Part shown: one piece after another, positions 44,301 to 52,030 of the stretch | How positions within the stretch are numbered: the first letter of the stretch is position 1 | How the letters are laid out: each line of letters begins with the position of its first letter | NCBI RefSeq assembly: GCF_052060035.1 | Contig: NZ_JBPOEA010000004.1 | Location: 62,001 to 126,000, forward strand | Length of the DNA stretch: 64,000 bases | Source of the DNA: Fodinibius sp052060035 | GTDB lineage: Bacteria; Bacteroidota; Rhodothermia; Balneolales; Balneolaceae | Reading direction: 5' to 3' | Position numbers and translations under genes: made by a program | The notes under the pieces: model-generated | The model's database searches: none | Told to the model about the DNA's origin: nothing | The model's input: the letters and a program-made list of their open reading frames with translations, nothing else

Positions 44301-45601
44301 GAACCATTGAAAACAACCTGTCTTCCGACGGCAAACGCATTCCCCGGTTCCGCCACGAGCTGGCTTTGGAAGTGCCCAAAAATAACGCCAATGGCCGGGT
44401 GCTGTTTAACCTGATTCCTGATCCGAACGCACCCAATCGAAGCTTCTACAATAAGATTAAATGGAGTTCCATCAAACAGATGGCAGGCGACCAGCTAAAT
44501 AACCAATTCGGCTGGAGCATGGACGAACCAGTCCAATCAGGCCGAAGTCTGGCGGGAAACAAAGGGAATATCATCGCCGACGAATCTGACTTTTTCGCCC
44601 ATTATGAGGTAGATATCGAGGCCGAAAAACAAAAAACGGATCCAGACGGAACCGAAGCAACCTATGACCAGATCAAGCAACGGCTCGGCATGTACAAAAC
44701 CCAGCGCTGGCTGCCAATCATAAAACACAAACTGGCCGGACTCTTCCTAGCCCTGGAACAAGGCTGGCAGCAATCGGCCCAGACTCGCATTGAGCAGATT
44801 ACCTCCGAGCTGGAACGCTCGAAGAAAACCCTGCGTGAACTTGAGGCCAGTCATCAGCAAACCCAAAAAGAATTGGAGCAAGCCCAATTGGATCTCACCT
44901 CCAACCAGGACACCGTAACCAAATTGCAAGATGTGGTCAACGAGTTGGTAAAGACCAAATTTTCTGACCGTACGGAGCTTTATGAAGAACTCAACCGCAT
45001 TGCACCCCAATATGGGGTGAAAGGAACGGTTCGCGTGCGTGTGGTTGGTATTTATCGCGACAGTTCACCGGACGAAAAAATACGCCCAAACCGATCCGGC
45101 AAACAATCAACGAAATCTCTCCCCATGCCTCTGAAAACCTTATTTGGCGACCCACTGGTGTACGCGGGCTCCGTTGGTGAACTGGAATTTATTGACACCA
45201 AAGGATTTATGCAGCGCATTGTCTCGGAGGATGAGGGTCTAGCCATGATTATCGACGCCGAGGGAACCACGCTGTTTGCCTTCCCGACTGAACGCATGAA
45301 GCTCCTAAAAGGAGCCTTTAACAACGGAGATGCCGAACAGATGTACCAGGAGTTCCACCATTTCCCGGCCGACGGCTACGACTATGAACTGTTTCCACCG
45401 GCTGGCGCCGAGCTGATCTCGATTGGTCATGCCGAGCGCATCATGTACAGCAGCGACAAGGTGATCTACTCCGGCGACCAGAAAGGAGACGACCACCACT
45501 ATTACCACTATTTCGACGACGGGAAGCGTCCTGTCTTCCAATATGGGGACGTGTATATCATCACCAACCTGAATATTGACGGCCGAGGCATCCTTAATTA
45601 A
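38345..45601 (+). CDS. Giant RelA/SpoT-like, methyltransferase-like and SNF2 helicase fusion (DarB-like)
   Basis: 2418 residues. Residues 24-38 (DFDGDGIPNADDPNP) are a calcium-loop-like motif. About 88-215 resemble a RelA/SpoT synthetase domain: RVKSPYSVINKLRRKR, LTDMAGCMIVL (Met where Arg is usual), GGYRAHHFIV, VEVQVKTQRMAQ. About 430-600 is a methyltransferase-like fold: ILEPGAGVGNFAGF, and GNVPFGD in place of NPPF. From about 1155 a SNF2 helicase: DVGAGKTLSS, FFDEAHFYKN, LTATPVVNS, and QQRNGRGLRQGN near 1826. About 2130-2210 is coiled coil. This order resembles P1 DarB-type antirestriction proteins. Confidence 0.8.
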   Translation: MRDNPTVTPFEDITTEDYPGIFGDFDGDGIPNADDPNPQQFGDTETVEETKLTEEIKQLIDLRGNYQQALDEVTSKLKDLQPEATVKGRVKSPYSVINKLRRKRIKGDIKQANSGELYTQGLTDMAGCMIVLAGQAELDQVVKEIFSGTIGEVFEHEDKYAEPVGGYRAHHFIVMAGTAGDIPVEVQVKTQRMAQIAKAAHTPYKNGQLNTNRMHQLTDLAWQADQGDKQAARSIDSLLGNPVKLTSELTTRENPSSDLQQLQDSFTETIKKLALAFSLDRFPNEHRKQALELFRGHGKVIGVDFDKIFSSAQQEAKKTENNGDPSYQPSEDRPGESGFGSRFSGLQLKNFAPIKLSKSERRKANEAALAVLEKEDRAITESDLDMLRQYTGAGGLGYGEDATGTERGLLNEHYTSYPLVKMIWDKLQAMGVDGGNILEPGAGVGNFAGFLPNRETYRMLMVERSAVSSRIAGLLYPSQLVRHENFAQTDLSLYNLTGAIGNVPFGDIKIHTQRDPLASLNPRIHDYFILKSLDALQPGGFLAVITSVGTMDKKDPAIRQAMVQRARFVGAYRLPSTAFKDNADTLVTTDLILFQKYPDVDGETHPDVGSELNQLFAYQELAVSITEHNGESYGAYYNPYYQKYPQQVLGEHIQGHDMQFLTRMGVKGQVDEALTGKVLGDGLRFPYPLPGQLPFYRIPDEGVCLETTRDYHAGNIVWHGEKFYEKQRHYFKPIAVGSTDKAGEGLREKIASACQMLDTYDDFVTALAQDSEQKEPLRGEFKELLQSHIDAYDIPDEDEDIREIFRYDNRLYKLTTFVKRDPISGQLVYADIIDADSLFNRNYVPAVSDSDDLAEIAMYGRSIGEELTLDFYQSTYKGGTASRTELTEAIENHPDFFYNPETNNYEFRYQYLAGNVRRKLELAEDNQLEKNTEALKAVLPEWIDAYSITVDPRHIFTYLPTKVLTQWIKDELGYRDVHIGLVKDKAELGNRFYMKLRKGGRYIKNSEETADDWNQGWGETPLSKIINNYIQDSSFPLVFYDEDDNVLPNMTLKRAEQTGQQALIERARAKQRTHNDQMLTRVPQKFNQWVRTKASTEIRDLIEEAYNHEYNAHINPQFDGSTLRVRGMSDTFYGVKDFAVYKHNRAVAEKLVWNGRGANCHDVGAGKTLSSIITSQVLLQQGACNKPMFVVPGKVQEKWVEEYAMLFPEAKILNMKMTGSERHKELTMAQLYNWDAIFIADHAFKSLPLSPAVQQQMYSERVEYFDQMIDSFDELIEEDDALSSTAKKSMITRLEKMKEEWEAKLRNVASAQRLDTDIFFDELGVDALFFDEAHFYKNALGSAKAAKLGIAANKPSQRAEDALQKTKWLFSKIGFKNVFVLTATPVVNSPVEVWHMLNLCAPNLLEKYQIANLDNFINQFVREEEKIVKKTNGEYRTERVVAGYYNLPEMRAIIDEVMDIKSYDQLVGFYEKFPDLLKDESGKVVTDNQGNPQALKPKFKRPEAETKQEVIEPSEIHKLLFDDIILRADNILDCMRQRGCQTKDNFLVITGDGSKIATDLRVYDHSFAGVDGKFLKLGALVDNVAESYAYRENPAPSRVPESIYGDFFSKGTLHMRENPNPYNDPRIPRHELIEKLQSLNYFDEVVQEMKATEGNLHEVPVGKQFLLNKIEKQREKLSDGSDQMEETFDRAVMIVEALYSGRKNPAAPVFRNQIIFCDWISVEGQKGGSYHQLIKQELEKEGIPAKEIAIINGSIIGTDGKGDDYFVSSSDDKEALKKEVQDDFNLGKYRVLIGNQSIAEGMNLQKWTTDLHHMDVPYTPSQIQQRNGRGLRQGNQHRKVKIHFYLMKDSFDQYRLELVSKKQSWIDELFFGDGRETSADSEGESLEYEQMVAATNSDPRVKEFFQSKAQTKVLKARIDSLLSETQRLESSLGQASQDVTKRSERMESAIQREQALIDSKLPTSATEALDQGLIRIGWLDYSGEIGTIENNLSSDGKRIPRFRHELALEVPKNNANGRVLFNLIPDPNAPNRSFYNKIKWSSIKQMAGDQLNNQFGWSMDEPVQSGRSLAGNKGNIIADESDFFAHYEVDIEAEKQKTDPDGTEATYDQIKQRLGMYKTQRWLPIIKHKLAGLFLALEQGWQQSAQTRIEQITSELERSKKTLRELEASHQQTQKELEQAQLDLTSNQDTVTKLQDVVNELVKTKFSDRTELYEELNRIAPQYGVKGTVRVRVVGIYRDSSPDEKIRPNRSGKQSTKSLPMPLKTLFGDPLVYAGSVGELEFIDTKGFMQRIVSEDEGLAMIIDAEGTTLFAFPTERMKLLKGAFNNGDAEQMYQEFHHFPADGYDYELFPPAGAELISIGHAERIMYSSDKVIYSGDQKGDDHHYYHYFDDGKRPVFQYGDVYIITNLNIDGRGILN

Positions 45602-45619
45602 CCCTTATCGAACCAACCT

Positions 45620-46141
45620 ATGACCCAACGAATATTTGCAAAAAATCCAACTCACTTGGATATAATCGAAAACCCAACAACCCCTAAACCTGCAACTATG
45701 GCAAAACAAACAACTACCGAAAAAGCGGTAAGCGAATTTAAGCAGCAGCTTATCACTGCCGGATATATTGTGGGCGGCCAGGCAATTGGTGCGCAGCTCA
45801 ACGGGCTGGCCGTTCCCGCTATTCTTGGCGGAAGCTCGGCTACCGTCCAGCAAGCGGCCCGCGTTGGCCTGCCTCTTACCCTCGGCATGGTCTTCACCAT
45901 GTTTACCAAAAACACTCACCTTCGCGGCTTGGCTATGGGCCTCGGCGTGCAAGGCGTAATGGAACTCATCAAGTTCATCATGCCCGACTGGACGCCTTCC
46001 CAGGGCCTGATGGAAGGCAGCGAATACCTATGGGATGAGCAAAACCTATCCCCTGAGCCAGCGCCACCGGTATCCCTCCCCAAAGAAACCGGCCACATCT
46101 CTCAAATCGAAACTGTATTTGAAGATACCGTGGAGGTGTAA
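45620..46141 (+). CDS. Hydrophobic small protein upstream of coat-like gene
   Basis: 173 residues from ATG 45620; ATG 45698 (MAKQTTTEKAV) is a good alternative start. The middle is hydrophobic with IVGGQAIGAQLNGLAVPAIL and GLPLTLGMVFTMF, probably two membrane helices, followed by a polar Pro/Glu tail. It lies between the giant fusion gene and the first coat-like gene. A membrane or scaffold protein of the particle is possible; no family is recognised. Confidence 0.5.
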   Translation: MTQRIFAKNPTHLDIIENPTTPKPATMAKQTTTEKAVSEFKQQLITAGYIVGGQAIGAQLNGLAVPAILGGSSATVQQAARVGLPLTLGMVFTMFTKNTHLRGLAMGLGVQGVMELIKFIMPDWTPSQGLMEGSEYLWDEQNLSPEPAPPVSLPKETGHISQIETVFEDTVEV

Positions 46142-46249
46142 TCGGCAACCCATTTTTCTCATAGCTCCTGCTGAACAAGGGACTGCCTGCGGGAACAAGC
46201 AGTAGGCCAAAGCGGCCCCATTTACAACCCTTTTAACTAACAACGAACT

Positions 46250-46870
46250 ATGAGTAACCAAATTTCTAAAAAAGCTATTGTCCCCGCCAGCGCGCGCATC
46301 AAAACCTATTTTGATACCCAGCAAGTCACCAAAAACGGCGCTGTCGTTAACTTCTTTCCGCCCAACTCCACGCGGAAAATCACCCGCAACAATTACGTGG
46401 GTAATCCCTTCCCGGGGGAACTCAAGCGACGTATCCTTGCGCTTTCCTTCGAGGTAACCAAACAGTTCATTGAGGATGATGAAGCTAACAGCATCGATGC
46501 CCGCGGGATCGTCAACTCGCTGAAGGATGCCGGCGTTATTTTGCAGGCCGATAATGACAACAAGGAGTTCCTGCGCGTGCCCATCTCCAAGCACTCCAAC
46601 TTCTCCGGCACGGACGTGCAGTTGGTGGCCGGCACGGCGAATACCGTAGATGCTCCGGTGGTCTTCAAACGTATCGCCGCCCTTCGCTCAGCGGACGAGT
46701 ATCGCCTGGCTGACCCATTCGATCTGGCTGTAAATCAGACCTTGTCGCTGTCAGTTCACTTTGAGGATTCCTCGGTGTTCCCAAGCGACGAAAACTGGAC
46801 AACTTCCGGCCAGGGCCTGTTGTACCTGCGCGCCAGCATTGTCGTGGCTGAAATGAAGCCTGAAAAATAA
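46250..46870 (+). CDS. Candidate major structural (coat) protein 1
   Basis: 206 residues, mostly predicted beta by pattern, with ELKRRILALSFEVTKQFI and DPFDLAVNQTLSLSVHF then LLYLRASIVVAE. Own leader of 108 bases before it and a strong terminator directly after it, so it can be expressed at a high level on its own, as major coat genes often are. With the 46941 product it could form a two-protein jelly-roll coat. The fold is inference and I recognise no family. Confidence 0.5.
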   Translation: MSNQISKKAIVPASARIKTYFDTQQVTKNGAVVNFFPPNSTRKITRNNYVGNPFPGELKRRILALSFEVTKQFIEDDEANSIDARGIVNSLKDAGVILQADNDNKEFLRVPISKHSNFSGTDVQLVAGTANTVDAPVVFKRIAALRSADEYRLADPFDLAVNQTLSLSVHFEDSSVFPSDENWTTSGQGLLYLRASIVVAEMKPEK

Positions 46871-46879
46871 CCCCTCTGT

Positions 46880-46914
46880 CCGGCAGCGGCCTTCGGGTCG
46901 TTGCCGGCTTTTTT
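46880..46914 (+). terminator. Strong terminator with TTCG loop after coat-like gene
   Basis: CCGGCAGCGGCC (46880-46891) and GGTCGTTGCCGG (46896-46907) close a TTCG tetraloop, followed by CTTTTTT. It lies 10 bases behind the 46250 gene. It is the only strong hairpin inside the 21-kb block. Confidence 0.85.
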
Positions 46915-46940
46915 ATTGCCCTAACTCCTAGCTGACCGTA

Positions 46941-47720
46941 ATGAAAATTGTAAAAAATTTTATTCCACCAACCGAATCTACGCCTTTTAATCCGGCCAAA
47001 GCAATTGAAATCCCAGCCGGTGGCACCCGGCACATGATGATGAATGGCATGGGCGGGGAAAGTTTTGGCGTCCAAAAGATATTGCCCTACGCCTTAGACA
47101 TGAATAAGGTGTTTGTATCCGCTCGACTTAACGAGGATTTGTACCTGTTTCGCGACCTGCAATTATCGGTTGTTCATCAGTTGTTTCGCCACATTGATGG
47201 CCTGCTGGCCCCATTCATTATCCAAAAAAGTAACAGCCTGGTCTTCGAGCTGACCAATACCCACAACGCCCCTCAGACGGTCAACATCCAGCTGGTGGGC
47301 TATGACCATTATAGCCTTACAAAACTGATCAACATCTACTCTGAAATTAGCAGTCCGATGCCCCAACCGCGCTTTCTCTACGGGCAAGCCGCATTAGCCC
47401 CGGGTGCAGTAAATATCGATATGGGCGTAAAAGCCAAAAGCATCGACGTAGAAGCCCGACGCCTGGCAATGAGCAGCGACCGGCCCGGCGATATCACCGC
47501 CAGCCTGAAGGTCTACAACACCACCATTCGCAACGAAGTGTATTTGGAGCAGATTAACGACGAGTTTGGTCAGTTCTATGCCAATGTGCCCTTTATCATT
47601 GGCTCCAATATGCCGTTCCAGGTGTACGCCTCCAACAAAGGAGCGCAGCAGGCTGGCGTAAGTTTTCTCTGTGAATCCTACGCGGTACAGAAGTCTGAGC
47701 CGAACCCACTGGAGGTATAA
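46941..47720 (+). CDS. Candidate structural (coat) protein 2
   Basis: 259 residues, beta-rich throughout: SLVFELTNTHNAPQTVNIQL then VGYDHYSLTK, and ITASLKVYNTTIRNEVYLEQ. The phrase of a beta strand with TNTxxAPQTVNIQLVGY is often seen in virion surface proteins. Length is near that of the PM2-type double jelly-roll coat (about 270), but no homology is claimed. No membrane segment or signal. It starts after the terminator, four genes before the lysis set. Confidence 0.5.
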   Translation: MKIVKNFIPPTESTPFNPAKAIEIPAGGTRHMMMNGMGGESFGVQKILPYALDMNKVFVSARLNEDLYLFRDLQLSVVHQLFRHIDGLLAPFIIQKSNSLVFELTNTHNAPQTVNIQLVGYDHYSLTKLINIYSEISSPMPQPRFLYGQAALAPGAVNIDMGVKAKSIDVEARRLAMSSDRPGDITASLKVYNTTIRNEVYLEQINDEFGQFYANVPFIIGSNMPFQVYASNKGAQQAGVSFLCESYAVQKSEPNPLEV

Positions 47721-47722
47721 CC

Positions 47723-48142
47723 ATGTGGAACAGCCTCATCCAGTCGCTTTGCGAGCTCACCCAGAAAATGGATGCCCTATTAGATCAACTCAAGGTAAAT
47801 GCCCCTTCCATCGGAATCGGACCCGCCGGACGTATCGGGACCTCTATTTCGCCGGTCCTCAAGCAGGGGACAAATCCTGTCAAGCTCGTGAACGGCAACC
47901 CCATGCGCCTTGGAGTCATCATCCAAAATAACAGCGACGGGGAGTTTATGGTCGCCCTTGACGAAAATCGCATTGACGAGCGGTACTACACCTTCCGGCT
48001 GAAACCGGGCGAAACCCTCCATATGGACGAGCGTCAGTTCAAAGAACTCTACAAAGGCGGCATGATGGGCCTGTGGGATGAGGAGTCCGGAGCACTCGAA
48101 ACCTCGAAAGCCCTCGTAACCGAAATCTTCTGGAGCGCCTGA
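47723..48142 (+). CDS. Small structural-like protein
   Basis: 139 residues, starting 2 bases after the previous stop. An N-terminal helix (LIQSLCELTQKMDALLDQLK) is followed by a beta part with PMRLGVIIQNNSDGEFMVAL and FRLKPGETLHMDERQF, a form common in phage particle proteins that decorate or join. No family recognised. Confidence 0.5.
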   Translation: MWNSLIQSLCELTQKMDALLDQLKVNAPSIGIGPAGRIGTSISPVLKQGTNPVKLVNGNPMRLGVIIQNNSDGEFMVALDENRIDERYYTFRLKPGETLHMDERQFKELYKGGMMGLWDEESGALETSKALVTEIFWSA

Positions 48143-48143
48143 C

Positions 48144-48698
48144 ATGAGCGAAATTACCGGCAAAGAGTTTTCCGAAGGATTTAAAATGCGTGTGGTCAGC
48201 GGCATGCTGGTCGACGGTTCCATCCAGGTCTCATGGGCCACCGGCCAAAAAGCCTCATCCCAAATGGATTGGGGATTGGATCCCGATAACATGGCTACTA
48301 CCCCTGAATACCACCGCGAACCTGCGGAGATGGTCCGCTACCACACGCTGTATTTCCCCATTACCTATTTGGATGCCCGGCACTATTTCCGAGTACGTTC
48401 CAAGACTTCCAACGAACTAGTAGGGCAATCCCCTATCTATTCAGTCATTACTCCGGATGATGTCAAAATAACAAGCGACAATCACTTAAAGAGTATCGTT
48501 CAGCTAATAATCACCCCCATTCCGACTACAGACATGATAACTGATACCTCTATCAAAAATATTTCAACGACGGATTACGAACCAACATCATTTACTCAAA
48601 CCGCAATATCAGAAATAAACACTGACTCAAATATCTCACCACATCAGGGCCCAACCTCTTCCAACTATTCCACCAACCCAATAACAACAATTCTGTAA
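48144..48698 (+). CDS. Fibronectin-like linker protein with AT-rich Ser/Thr tail
   Basis: 184 residues. Residues about 15-105 look like a fibronectin-III-type sandwich (GSIQVSWATGQKASSQMDWG, YHTLYFPITYLDARHYFRV). After about residue 100 the sequence turns into a Thr/Ser/Ile/Asn-rich tail. At the same point (about 48430) the DNA changes from GC-rich to AT-rich. It may connect the particle to the spike-like product of the next gene, which shares the AT-rich composition. Confidence 0.55.
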   Translation: MSEITGKEFSEGFKMRVVSGMLVDGSIQVSWATGQKASSQMDWGLDPDNMATTPEYHREPAEMVRYHTLYFPITYLDARHYFRVRSKTSNELVGQSPIYSVITPDDVKITSDNHLKSIVQLIITPIPTTDMITDTSIKNISTTDYEPTSFTQTAISEINTDSNISPHQGPTSSNYSTNPITTIL

Positions 48699-48701
48699 TC
48701 C

Positions 48702-50159
48702 ATGGATACTATTAGTCATACACTATCAATAGGAACTCCCAATCAAGGAATGGATCTTTTTTGTAATGTGAGCATAGACGGAACACATCTCTTCCGTATG
48801 CACTGCGAGTCTTTCGTCGGAAATTTTCTGCGTGATATTCATGGTATGATGCACGGGGGCAGAACCAAGCGTCTGATATCTCCTATCTCACAATATATTC
48901 CAGATTATTCTATAACAAGCATACGTATTCACGAAGGAGCAGTTGAGCTATACCGATACTCGCTTTCAAATATATTTAACAGTGGTAGCCAAAGCCCAAA
49001 CCCCAATGGAGTAGAACCTGTATGGGTTCATATTTGGGGATGTCAATCGGTTCCTCAATTAAATGGAACCTGGGAGGTAGAGGGCACACATTCAAATGGT
49101 AACTATGTTCGCCTCAAAGATGCACCAACTACCATTGATCCTACTTCCTATGTAGCCGATGATGCTACCGTCATTGCAAAATCTTATCAATCTATTGGAG
49201 TAACCCAGCGATATTGTGCTCCAATTCGAAAGCTTTATCCAACACTTGGCACTGGAAACAGACCTGTCAGCGTATCTGATGTCGGATTAGAAAATGTAGT
49301 TGATGCCCTCTTGTCAAGAGGGGCCGTCTCCGTTTCAGGAGTAATAACAGACCAAGAGAAATCTATTTTCACGATATCTGCCCCCTTCACGAATGCATCA
49401 GGACAGGATATTTCTATACAAGAAATGGGACTCATGACCTACCTCAATACAGATCGATCAGCGGGATGTAACATTGGCAACCTATATGCTAGAGATATAC
49501 TTCAATCAGCCATTAACTTACCTGATGCTAAGACGTTAACTCTCGATTACGAATGTAAATTTGAGCTCGAAAACTTTAATCAAAATACCAATTTAAATGG
49601 CACTAATGGAGGATTATTAGCTGAATTTGCAAATGCCGTGCGAACACAAGCCGTAAACACAACAAACTCAAGTTGGGCCCGAATTCTTATGGCTTCACTA
49701 GGCGGTGGGACTTCGATGTGTTCCCTTGAAGAAGTCGCTTCTGATAATGACCAAGGGTGGAAATTAGGATTACGTCTTGGACAAAGCAATAAATTTGTCT
49801 CCATGACTGATACCGCTCTCTCCCCTGATGCAAACCAAGATACCCCCTATAACATTGGTGGAATCACGCACGGAAGTGGGGATGGACAGTTGATTCACCA
49901 CGGCATGTATATTGATGATAATGTGACCATTGATGAGGCCAATAATGAGGCATACTTCAACATATCCCGCGTTTTTGAAAATCGGGGGACGACTGATATT
50001 ACCATCAAAGAAATCGGGTTATATACTAAAAAAGATAATACCTCAAACCGATTTCAATCGAAATTAGTTGCTCGTAAAGCTTTAGCACCTGCCGATCAAT
50101 TCACGATTATGGCTGGCCAGATGCGAAAGGTCAATTATAAAATGAAATTGACCGTTTGA
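48702..50159 (+). CDS. Spike- or fibre-like protein with internal duplication
   Basis: 485 residues. Two repeats are visible. At about 215-300: FTISAPFTNASGQDISIQEM, GLMTY, LYARDIL, then LTLDYECKFEL. At about 400-485: FNISRVFENRGTTDITIKEI, GLYTK, LVARKAL, then VNYKMKLTV. This beta module (EIGL...ARxxL...YxL) occurs in virion surface proteins of many phages. The gene is AT-rich relative to both neighbours on the right and the capsid genes on the left, in keeping with a host-range module gained by exchange. Host receptor is unknown. Confidence 0.6.
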   Translation: MDTISHTLSIGTPNQGMDLFCNVSIDGTHLFRMHCESFVGNFLRDIHGMMHGGRTKRLISPISQYIPDYSITSIRIHEGAVELYRYSLSNIFNSGSQSPNPNGVEPVWVHIWGCQSVPQLNGTWEVEGTHSNGNYVRLKDAPTTIDPTSYVADDATVIAKSYQSIGVTQRYCAPIRKLYPTLGTGNRPVSVSDVGLENVVDALLSRGAVSVSGVITDQEKSIFTISAPFTNASGQDISIQEMGLMTYLNTDRSAGCNIGNLYARDILQSAINLPDAKTLTLDYECKFELENFNQNTNLNGTNGGLLAEFANAVRTQAVNTTNSSWARILMASLGGGTSMCSLEEVASDNDQGWKLGLRLGQSNKFVSMTDTALSPDANQDTPYNIGGITHGSGDGQLIHHGMYIDDNVTIDEANNEAYFNISRVFENRGTTDITIKEIGLYTKKDNTSNRFQSKLVARKALAPADQFTIMAGQMRKVNYKMKLTV

Positions 50160-50734
50160 TGACCCTGTCCCTTTCCTTGTCAACCGAACTTACCTACGTG
50201 CGCTTGCGTGGCCTGATGCCTTACTTTTCCGAAGCATCAAAGCGATATGGTATCCCGCTGATGTTATTATTGGCTATCGCTTCCCGAGAAAGCCGAATGG
50301 GACTGGCCTTATCTGCTGATGGTACCGGAGATCATGGAAACGGCATCGGTATTATGCAAATTGACCGGCGATATCACCCCGGATTTACCAACCGCCACAA
50401 CCCACTGGACCACCAAGCCAATATTGATTATGGGGCAGAGTACTTGGCAAAGCTACTCCGAGAGTTTGAGGGCAACCAAGCCCAAGCCGTAGCAGCCTAT
50501 AACGCTGGTCCAAATAAGGTTCGGTCCGCTATTTACGCGGAGCTTCCACCCGATTCGGTAACGACCGGCCGAGACTACAGCCGCGATGTCCTGCAACGAA
50601 AACAGCTTATTGGCCAGCTACTCGGCCTTTCCAAAGCAACCAGTTTGTCCGTGTACGTCCTTCCGATGACCGCTATAGCCTTTGCAACTTATAACTACTA
50701 CATGACCACAAAAGACCATGAACAGCGAATCTAG
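50159..50734 (+). CDS. Lytic transglycosylase (SLT domain)
   Basis: 191 residues from ATG 50159, which shares one base with the previous stop. The SLT domain (about 15-125) has SKRYGIPLMLLLAIASRESR, where the Glu of ASRES is catalytic, then GIGIMQIDRRYH and AVAAYNAGPNKVR. It cuts the glycan strands of murein. A hydrophobic stretch near the end, SLSVYVLPMTAIAFATYNYY, may be a membrane anchor. In the block it is the first lysis or entry enzyme. It overlaps the next gene by 17 bases. Confidence 0.88.
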   Translation: MTLSLSLSTELTYVRLRGLMPYFSEASKRYGIPLMLLLAIASRESRMGLALSADGTGDHGNGIGIMQIDRRYHPGFTNRHNPLDHQANIDYGAEYLAKLLREFEGNQAQAVAAYNAGPNKVRSAIYAELPPDSVTTGRDYSRDVLQRKQLIGQLLGLSKATSLSVYVLPMTAIAFATYNYYMTTKDHEQRI

Positions 50735-51191
50735 TTTTATCTATTATGATTCCCAGGAAGATGAAGGGCTGGGACGAATCCCAGCCCTTCCCCTCAGTCG
50801 CAGTTTACCAACTATCAATAAACCAACCCTGCGCAATAGAAGGATTATTCAACCGAAACGAAAAACCCTTCCTAAACCAACTATAAAACCTCGGCCCCTA
50901 CCAAAAAAGCGACCCGTTATTGACAGCAACCCCGTACCCCCACCTGCTAGAGTCAAACTTACACCCAAAAAAATCAAATCCAAGAAACGGTCTAAGTCGG
51001 ATGAAAAAACGACTTCCCGTGTCCGCGTTCAGAATTCCGCAAACCCAGCTGCTACAAAAACAGCCAGTGGAAGCGGAGGTATACTGGATGGAACGGTCAA
51101 GGTCGGAGGCATAGAAATTCAAAAGAAACATGCCGCAGTAATCGGTGGTGCCACGACCGGCGGGCTCTTGCTTTGGAAACTACTGTTGTAA
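50718..51191 (+). CDS. Basic Pro-rich C-tail-anchored protein
   Basis: 157 residues. The first 100 are Lys/Arg/Pro-rich and disordered (KPTIKPRPLPKKRPV). The end AAVIGGATTGGLLLWKLLL is one membrane helix. Strong basic charge next to a membrane suggests contact with nucleic acid or murein. No family recognised. Confidence 0.55.
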   Translation: MNSESSFIYYDSQEDEGLGRIPALPLSRSLPTINKPTLRNRRIIQPKRKTLPKPTIKPRPLPKKRPVIDSNPVPPPARVKLTPKKIKSKKRSKSDEKTTSRVRVQNSANPAATKTASGSGGILDGTVKVGGIEIQKKHAAVIGGATTGGLLLWKLLL

Positions 51192-51228
51192 CTCACTTCA
51201 AATTAAACACTGAAATAGGTACCCAACT

Positions 51229-51495
51229 ATGGAAACAGAATATACCCACGCCAATAAATGTAATTGTAGATGCAATGCCAGCGGACTCGGTAACTCAACC
51301 GGATACATTAGCAAACCCTGCAGATGCGGGCAAGGCTTAGGAGAACCTACGAAAGAGAATACCACCGAAACCCAAAAAGATCTCATTACGGAAGCTAAGA
51401 AATACATCAACGGAGAAATCCCACCAAAAGTAAAAGTGGCAGTGGGTATTGGAGTTATCGGACTACTACTGCTAGCAAAAAGGAGAGGACGCTAA
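51229..51495 (+). CDS. Cys-rich C-tail-anchored protein
   Basis: 88 residues. The N-terminal 40 residues carry CNCRCN and later CRCG, six Cys in all, a possible metal or disulfide cluster. A helix and then VAVGIGVIGLLLLA form the C-terminal anchor, ending KRRGR. It is the last of the anchored small proteins before the peptidase gene, 1 base before the next start. No family recognised. Confidence 0.55.
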   Translation: METEYTHANKCNCRCNASGLGNSTGYISKPCRCGQGLGEPTKENTTETQKDLITEAKKYINGEIPPKVKVAVGIGVIGLLLLAKRRGR

Positions 51496-51496
51496 C

Positions 51497-52030
51497 ATGA
51501 AAATCAAAGATTTTACAGCGCTATTGGACAGCTACGGAAACCACTTCGCACTGACCGAATTTGAAATTCAAGGGCCTGGCACAATCAAAAGAATAGACAT
51601 TGGGTTTTTGCGCTCCTTTTTGGCCTGGCGCCGATGGCACGAGCTGCCAACTCTTATCAGCTCTGCCTGGCGAAAAGGAGACCAAAAGTCCCATGGCCAC
51701 GGAATGGCATTTGATGTACTGCTATTTGACCAATGGCTTAAACACCAACCCTCAGCCCTACAGCACTGGCTCCTCGCCACAACCTGGGGATTCCAAGGCG
51801 TAGGCTTGTACTTTGATTGGAGCTACACGAACAAAGAAGGTAACAACGTACCGGCTATCGGCTTGCACGTGGACGGATGGGCAGGAAACGGGCGGTCCCC
51901 GCGCCCACTACGGTGGCTACGAATTGGCGGCCAGTATTATTACCAGTCGTTAACCGGTGGACACTTCTATTGCAAATCGAATAAACAATCCATTACGCTG
52001 GATGAGGCGATAAAGCGGTACGCCCCATGA
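51497..52030 (+). CDS. Peptidase M15-type murein endopeptidase
   Basis: 177 residues. KSHGHGMAFDVLLFD gives the His-x6-Asp zinc pair, and IGLHVDGWAG the last His, the order found in M15 D-Ala-D-Ala peptidases and phage endolysins. No signal peptide. It cuts peptide crosslinks in murein and completes, with the SLT transglycosylase, a two-enzyme wall-degrading set. It overlaps the next gene by 4 bases. Confidence 0.75.
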   Translation: MKIKDFTALLDSYGNHFALTEFEIQGPGTIKRIDIGFLRSFLAWRRWHELPTLISSAWRKGDQKSHGHGMAFDVLLFDQWLKHQPSALQHWLLATTWGFQGVGLYFDWSYTNKEGNNVPAIGLHVDGWAGNGRSPRPLRWLRIGGQYYYQSLTGGHFYCKSNKQSITLDEAIKRYAP

